Assembly (NCBI GenBank): GCA_036940085.1
Contig: JALLBK010000469.1
Coordinates: 1-16,170, forward strand
DNA: 16,170 bases
Direction: 5' to 3'
DNA from: Discostella pseudostelligera
Lineage: Eukaryota; Bacillariophyta; Thalassiosirophyceae; Thalassiosirales; Thalassiosiraceae
Made by a program: the position numbers and the translations under genes. Positions 9,083 through 16,170 of the stretch are shown here, one piece after another; the first letter of the stretch is position 1, and every line of letters begins with the position of its first letter. Under the pieces are notes generated by a model, which did not search any database, was not told where the DNA came from, and saw only the letters and a list, made by a program, of their open reading frames with translations.

Positions 9083-12000
9083 TCAACTCCTCTCAGCGAG
9101 GTGGCGCACTGTGTCTCGAATCCTCCCGTCTCGATCTTCAGTGTTCAATACAAGGCCAAGTTTATCTTCCAACATGGACTGACAAATCACATCCGCTACC
9201 ATGGCCAAGTTTCGAACAAAGTGGGCACCAACTCGACGAGAAATGAGCCAACTTCCCACGAGATGATCGAGGACTGAGCAAATGGATGCATCCAAACCTT
9301 CTTTCAGACGGACAGATACCTTGAGCATTGGAACATTGACTAGCGGAACCACATATATTGTTATGAAGCCAAAGTGCCCACTGATGTTTGGTACATCCAA
9401 AGTGTTCATACTCAGCCCATAGACGATGTGCACGACATCGTTTCCTACATGTCGCTTTCTGTTGGTAATACGGTTCGGCATGAGGGTTACTGTGTGGAAG
9501 AATACCATTGAATCAACAAAAATCGGATCGTTCAACTCGCAACGTTCCCCATTGCAACCAAACCAAACGAATGCAAACGATCCATCAGATAAACTTTCAG
9601 AAGAATCCCTGAATACGACCAATAGTTAGGATAGTTAGACTCAAGCAAGCCAGCAAACGAACAAAGAAACACTACAACTCCACTTACAAGCCACCAGAAA
9701 AGTATTTGCAATGCCGCACGGGTACTAGATCACCCAATGCATGGGCAAACTCCCAAAAGTCAGTCGGTGCCTGAGTCGCTGTAAGGAATTCGTCTCCATT
9801 GTTGTTGTTAGAATCACATGATGAACTGTTGAATGGGCCACCATAGAGCAAACCAACCCTGTGGGTCTGGAATGGAGTAATTCGATCCAAAATTGATATT
9901 GCTCGGTTGAAGTTTGACCCCACAGTAAAGGGCATGAGCTTATCATACACAGATAGATCCGAGAAAGCAGTAGGTCCGATCAGATTGGCAGGTATTCCAA
10001 GTGCTAAAGGCGAAAAGCCCATCATTTCGAGCTCATGAATCACAGCAGCATCGACATCATCTCGACATGTGGCAAGCTGCAACCACGAAAAGACACTTCT
10101 GCTTCTGTCACGTAGATTTTCATGCTGAGACATCGACAATGACGCCAAGTGTCCGTCAGAGAAGGTCCGCTTAAATCGTGAGTTGCCTACAACCGCTTGT
10201 TTCCCATCGCTCCTCCTCTCTTCATTTGTGGAGTTTCGATTTCGGAATTGTGGATTCTGATGGAGAAAGGATTTTACGTCTGACTTCATAGTTGCGTGAA
10301 AATTTATACCATCAACTTCATGCCGGGAGGAATTGTTGGAAGGAGTGCCATCAAATAAACTATCGAAGCTAGCGATCACTGAGGTCGCCCGGGCTAAATT
10401 TGTCAACATCTTTTCACTCTTTAGGTCCGATGGAACATTTTGCACAGAAACACTTTTGTCTTCACTTTCTCGTGGTCGAGGGTGAAGCTGTTCCCAGAAA
10501 GGAAGAGTACTCCCTGGTCGTTCAATAATGAGTTCTTTCTTCCACTGGACGAGGCGCCTAATTCGAGAACAAGGAGAGCGAACCACAACCTCAAGCCAAC
10601 CAGAATATTGTTTGGATCCAAGGCGTAATGTGAGAATAGTATTCCCTACCTTCCAAGCAGATACTTTTGGGCGTCCTAAGTTGTCTGAGTCCACCGGAAA
10701 CGTCTCCAACGACAATGCTTCACGAGCAAGTCTATTATGAACATTCGACGGCCTGTGATTTTTTTTCTCGAAACAACTCACACTCGTGGTCCGCAAGCGT
10801 GTACTAATCAGCCGAAACCGTAAAAGGTCAATCAGCAATGGTTGAATGCGTTTTTCCTTTGGCACTTTAGCGTCCTTGTCAGGACCACCTGCAAAACACA
10901 TCATGAGCTTTGCATCTGCTGGAGACATTGTATTGATAATTGCTACCGCGGCTTGAAATGCTACAACCTTTACCTCAAAACGATCATGCGATGGCTGGAA
11001 TAGCAATAAAAATGCTTGAATGCGTAACTTCATTGGGAGCTCGAAGAGACAACCTGAACAAACAATAACCTCCCTCAAGGCTGAAAAAGCAGTGTCAGCA
11101 GTTGGCCAAAGATATGAATCAGTACTCGAACACAAACGAAGACTTTACACACCATCGATCAAGGGGATCAAAACCTGACTAGAACTCGTGGCCTCTCTCC
11201 GAAGAACGCAGGAAACGTACTCAACAAACGATACAGCACAGTCACTTAATGCTGCATCATGCATTTCATCTATTGTTGACAGTCCCCCCGAGCTGAGACG
11301 TAACGAAGATAAGATCGAAATAAGTCCACAACAAGCATGCTGTACTACTTGTCGGCTGTCCGACTTGCTCATATGAACGAGGACGCTGCACACTGTTCTG
11401 CTTAAATGCATATTGTTGCTTTCGTCGCCAATTTGATATACGATGAGATACCCCAATACACCGGCAAAATCAGAAACTGCTTGACTTCTCGATATAAGTA
11501 CCTTTTCGCCTCCACCAACATCAGGTGAAGAATTATTAATGTTAAGCCAGGGTAAATCATCCGTCCCCGGGAATACCATCCCATGGGACAGAAGAAGAGA
11601 CAAAATCGTGTACGAAATAGTGGATAGAACAGATGGAAGCCCTGAGATACTGCTCGGGGAAACAACCTCGAAAAGATGATCCATTCCTTCATCAAGATGA
11701 TGAGTTGAACTGTTCGACACATCACAGAGAACATGCTTGATTACAGAAGCGACCGGTTCAAAATCAACTAATGTTCCTTGTTTTCCATCCATGGGTCGAC
11801 TGTCCTGTCTTCTTTTCGACTGCATAGACTCGTTTCCAGTCCACTGGCTGCTTTCATGTTGTCTGACATACACGAAGGGAGCTAAGTCTCCATGATTTGC
11901 ACCGAAACGATTATCTCCTGATTCAATTGGTAAACTCTCATTGAAGACCGCTGGGCTGATGTTATAGAAGCCTTCATTCACAGACAACACAGTCACGATA

Positions 12001-15000
12001 TCCTTCGGGATGTTTCGTGCCACATACTGCCGAGGCATTAGGATCCCTTGTCCATTTCTTGCACAACTTAGTCGAGACAGCGGTAGCACTGAGGCCAAGG
12101 TCATCATCAATCTACCAACAACGGGATACTTAAGTTCTACATCAACTTCATGCTCAATAGAATAAAAGCGAGCAGTATCGCAGAGTGCTTTCAAAATATC
12201 TGGAACATTTGCATGTGTATGGGGGAGAGACGTAAAGGTTGCATCAAGGCATGCTTCAATTTGGCGAATGGCTGATTGTCGAAGCAATGTTCATTAGTAT
12301 GGCAATGTGCATGAAGCATTGGGAAGCAAATCAATGCATTGACATCTTACCTTCCAATTTTAGCTTCATTTCCTCCCATCTCAATACACCGCACGTACGA
12401 AAAAAGTCTGCAGGACATAAGACGATCCTCTCCGTATTGCGAACCCAATCTACAATCCCGTAAGGAGCTGCAGTTGCAACGCTCTGCAAAAGTTCGATGA
12501 AATGATGCCGTTTCTCACTCTCCCCAGTTCTACTTCGGAACAACATGCCCAGTACCTTGACGGCAAAGCGGCGCAATAGAAATTCATTTTCAATTATGGC
12601 ACAACATTCAGATGGTAGAGATTTTCTTTTGATTTGATTCGGCTGGCAATCCGTTGTATCATGGTTGGACGTCGTTACGAACAGTATTTCTTCCAGCCTT
12701 GGTAAGATAATAGAATTTACCAATACCAAATGAAGCTCTCGCATATTCATTGTGACTGTAAACCAGAATCATTCAGGTTCGAAGTGCCGAAAAGAAATAC
12801 CAACACTGACGTAAATTTACACTTACGAGAGAAAATGGATATTGCAGGAGGGAAAGTCCTACTCTTCATCGACCCAGCGGAAGCGTCGGATTTTGACACG
12901 ATGTGAGTTGAATGGGCATTGGCAATCGATTCGTCATTGAATAGAGATTTGAGAGCTTCCAGCCTCACGAGTGGATGGTGAATGTATCCTCCAATGTACA
13001 TACACTCGTTCATTGATTGTGACTTTGGAATAAGAAAAGCCTCTGCCAGAAGATGCCTTGCTCGTCTCGCCCAGTCACCTTCTTTGAACGGAAGGTACCT
13101 AATCACTGACCAAGATTTGATGACAGATATAGCGAGCATTGTTGCATCATCTCCAACCATGGCTGGATACATCGGGGGTGTTGCAATTAAACGCTCCATG
13201 TGAAGCAGTGGTGCGATCTTACGAAGGCAAAACAAATGCAAATATTCCCTTGAGTTGTCGTCAACAATCGGATGAACGCTTGCTGTTGAAATGGAAGACA
13301 AAAAGGATGTAATTTGCGAAAAAATTGCAATCGCCTCCAAGCGAATTTCATTATTTGCACTGGAAGATGATTCGTCACCATTGCAAAGAAGCCACGGCGA
13401 AACACCGACATCAATGGATCTAACAACAGACTCCCATTCTGTTGAACACAGAGTAGCCTGATTCGGACGAAGAAAAATAGTACTAGATGAAAATGAAGTG
13501 TTGATTGCAAATTGTAATAACTGTCACACAAGCTGTACTGACCAGGTTAGGGTTTCGGAGAAGTCTCTGAATGGCAAACATTATCTCAAAGACAACATCC
13601 AGAAGGGGACCCTTGGCGCCACGAAGCGAAGGAGAGTATTCGTCCAAAAGTATCACAGTCGTTTCATGCCCTGCTATGTAGAACTTGGCATTCGTTTCAT
13701 CATTACTGCCATGAAAATATGTTGACGCTATGGAGCCAAAGATATCAATTAGCGGTTCCCAAAAGAACCGCAACAGAGGTACACCTACGACTGATGGAGG
13801 ATCTCCTTGCATGAACAAGAAGGCACAGAATAGAATATGAGAAAGCGTATAGACAGTGATCAGATAAATGCATAACAAACTGACCCCACATCGCGGATGA
13901 CAAGGCACGGATCGCCACACTGGCAATCTTAGCACATTTCTCCACCTCTACACGATTGCTTTCAGCAACTTCAATAGAGAGATCTATATTCACGGCTTCC
14001 ACCAACACTTCAGTTGTTGGACATGCCGTAGTTTCCCTTGCAAGCAACACCGAGAGCAATTCCGCTGAACTTGAGGCGACAAAAGTTTGCTGGGTCAGTA
14101 TTTCCTTCTCCAACAGAGCATCACCTTCTTGAACTGTGTCTGACTCGCAATTTGAGACAGACGATATTGCTGTTTCGGCAGTGTAGATAAGCCGGCATAA
14201 TGATACCACCAATGGTCGCAACGCTGATTGTGGTATTACTTCACGCGCAGCAAGAGTTTTCATGGCAACTAGGCTTTCGGAAGCACATGAACAGGCGACG
14301 AGTCGTCCTTTTCGAATCTGCTCATCGTGCAATTCACTCTTTCCATTGGTCTCATTGGCAAAATATTCGACCCCCCGTTCCGCTAACAGAATTAGATTGA
14401 GAATTATTTGTTCCCCTGTTCTCTCCGATGGCGGTGGTCGCCATCCAACGGACACCAAATCAGAGCAATCGCGAAGTACTCGCAATGTGTACCACCAGTC
14501 GAAACTGGAAGCGTCTATAAGTTCCCCCCAAAATGTGAATTTTCTACGCTCGGCAACATTCCTTTCAGCATAATCGCAAGCAGAACCTGGCTGACTCATT
14601 TTGATTGGAAGCAAAATCTCAATCGGTGGTGGCCCGTCATGAGACTCGTCGTGCTTTCCCTCAGTTGCCTCTAGTGTGCTTAGCTCGTTCAATTCCTCAA
14701 AATGATACGGGATATTTCTGTCTTCAATTTCTCTTCGAATCAGCGATGCTTGGCAAATATCCAACCAGGAGTAAATCATGTACATAACAGGTGTATGGAC
14801 CCCAGGTATTGACCATCTATTCTCACTACTAGTGCCTTGTGTTCCTGATCTACCCAATTCAACGACGTTGTTCTTCTCTTCTCCTCCACAGAAAAGCCCC
14901 AATGCCAAGTCCCTGATGCAAAGCCAACAGCTGTGAATCTTGATGTGAACAAATAGAATACAAGCAAGAAATCATTTACTCACCTTTGAGCATCACTAAG

Positions 15001-16170
15001 TCGTTTCCGCCGTCGCAGCCACCGGCGTTCATCTTGAATATGCTGACCAAGTGACGATAAGAGTCTTTCACATCCCTCAGGAGCAATCCCCCTTTTATAA
15101 GGAGAGTCCCAATAAATTCTGGTATCCTCCGCACGTAATGGCGGAATAGAAGTTTCGAGTACCGATGCAGCGAATCGGATCATGGCCGCTGGCAACACTT
15201 CCGGAATCATACAAGAGATCATGTCGAGTACGTCCGTGGGTGGTTCCCAAATGGAAGAATCAACCGATCTTTCACATGCCGAGCTTCGACTCCTTGTCAG
15301 CGGTCGTTTTTCTATGTCCGGAGAGAAGGAGGAGGACATCAATTGCTCACCACTACCGCTGCTCTGAACATCCTCGAATTGTTGATGGGGCAACCTCTCG
15401 CGTATCAGTTGGCGTCGTAATTTCAGCTGACGTCGCCAAGCCGGGCCGACACAAGTATGAGCCAACGCAGCCGATGCCCGGATAGCTTCTTCCCAAACCT
15501 CCCATGCAGCTTGCTCAGTGAGCTCCCATTCGACACCATTTAATGATTGACAATTTGTTGTCACAGTGGTGCTATCGGCTACAGATTCATCCCCAGCATG
15601 CTGTGCTCCAGTTTTCCGCGACAATTGATCAGCATCACGTTCTGCCTTCATGAGTTCAAATTGAGCGTGAAATCGAAGCGTAGCACCTTGTAAGCTTAGA
15701 AATGTATCACTAGGATCGAAAGAAAATTTGCTGCTGTCGGCCATCATCGTTGCATTATTTTCCCTGTCATTCAACTGACGGCTTTCCCAGTCTGCAAGAA
15801 TTGCCAACCTTAAGTTTTGTATGGCGAGTGAAGCTGATCGAAAGTCGTCTATTCGGCATCTCCATATTTCATCTACGGCGTCCTCTACTGCTACTGCAGA
15901 TGCTATGTGATGTTTCTGCGTTCCCCGTCGACGCACCCTGTTGGTAGTAGGGAGCTGCGGATTTGCCTCGTGCTGCATCGATTCAGATTCGACTTTATAC
16001 GGCTGACCTGCAGATTCCGAGAGGTATTGTTGGCTGTGGACGTCTGCTTCAGTGCGTAGCTGACTGTCATAATGTGGGAGTAGTGGGAGTTTTGATACGG
16101 GAGATTGAGTTGGATTCTGATGGTACAACTGGTCAATGAATTTATGCAATTCATCATCATCATCATCATC
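9083..16170 (-). CDS. Tuberin (TSC2)-like Rap-GAP domain protein, 5' end beyond window (8 exons, 2189 aa visible)
   Basis: Exons on the minus strand: 16170-14984, 14930-13885, 13805-13543, 13457-12827, 12755-12351, 12271-11153, 11080-9688 and 9608-9083. Introns are 53 to 85 bases, GT-AG, and the total is 2190 codons including the stop. The frame is open through 16170, so the start lies outside. The C-terminus (visible residues about 1940-2130) is a Rap-GAP domain: ILDRITPFQTHRVGLLYGG, WEFAHALGDL, FSGGLD, DGSFAFVWF, FHTVTLMP and RKRHVGNDVVHIVY. The Asn of HVGND (codon 9442-9440, visible residue 2071) matches the catalytic Asn thumb. The DG-F-W and TLMP pattern resembles tuberin more than Rap1GAP or RalGAP alpha. 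An Asn-rich insert (DSNNNNGDE) interrupts the domain. The central exons (B to F) look helical and HEAT-like, as in tuberin, whereas the N-terminal part is polar. Tuberin is the GAP for Rheb upstream of TOR in animals and fungi; the target here is inferred. It is longer than human tuberin (1807 aa). Confidence 0.87.
9440..9442 (-). other. Catalytic Asn thumb codon of the Rap-GAP domain
   Basis: Codon AAC on the minus strand within KRHVGNDVV. In the Rap-GAP family this Asn stands in for the arginine finger of other GAPs; its presence suggests an active GAP. Confidence 0.8.
16153..16170 (-). repeat. (GAT)6 run coding for poly-Asp at window edge
   Basis: Six GAT codons on the minus strand, in frame with the tuberin-like protein, form an acidic run that continues past the end of the window. 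It is a length-variable microsatellite candidate. Confidence 0.8.

Noticed and set aside
15903..16169. Poly-Met ORF at the right edge
   Set aside because: It is the GAT microsatellite read in another frame; the Asp frame is continuous with the tuberin-like exon.
1..16170. CRISPR arrays, tRNA or rRNA genes, transposons
   Set aside because: I saw no regularly spaced repeats, cloverleaf-like segments, rRNA-like sequence or transposase/reverse transcriptase motifs on either strand.

Overview
The window is eukaryotic nuclear DNA, most likely from a stramenopile and probably a diatom. The evidence is several spliced genes with short GT-AG introns (53 to 112 bases, apart from one or two long 5' introns), tight gene spacing, Ser/Asn/Gly-rich low-complexity coding sequence, and a proton pyrophosphatase of the plant/protist vacuolar type. 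The species cannot be fixed from the sequence alone. I see no rRNA, tRNA, transposon, CRISPR array or bacterial operon structure.

Layout. Positions 1-362 hold a perfect hairpin and an upstream region with small upstream ORFs. Positions 363-3834 (+) carry a five-exon gene for a 1022-residue protein that I cannot name: a disordered N-terminal half, a Gly-rich hydrophobic segment and an armadillo-like helical C-terminus. Positions 3835-4642 are non-coding. Positions 4643-5317 (+) may hold a small two-exon gene for a single-pass membrane protein; its first exon could instead be a distal alternative first exon of the next gene. Positions 5318-5691 look like a promoter and leader with short repeats. 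Positions 5692-8865 (+) carry a ten-exon gene for a complete 742-residue K+-dependent vacuolar-type H+-translocating pyrophosphatase whose start codon is an exon by itself. Positions 9083-16170 (-) carry most of a tuberin (TSC2)-like protein, eight exons and 2189 residues, running off the right edge, with a complete C-terminal Rap-GAP domain including the catalytic Asn.

The pyrophosphatase and tuberin-like genes converge, with 217 bases between their stop codons. Nothing in the sequence shows that the genes share a pathway. The pyrophosphatase energises endomembranes using PPi, and tuberin-type GAPs act on Rheb-like small GTPases upstream of TOR in other eukaryotes. The splice structures were derived by eye from intron consensus, reading frame and protein continuity. 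All three main genes close in frame across every junction, which supports the models. I did not find a clearly new multi-gene system; the least explained item is the protein at 363-3834.
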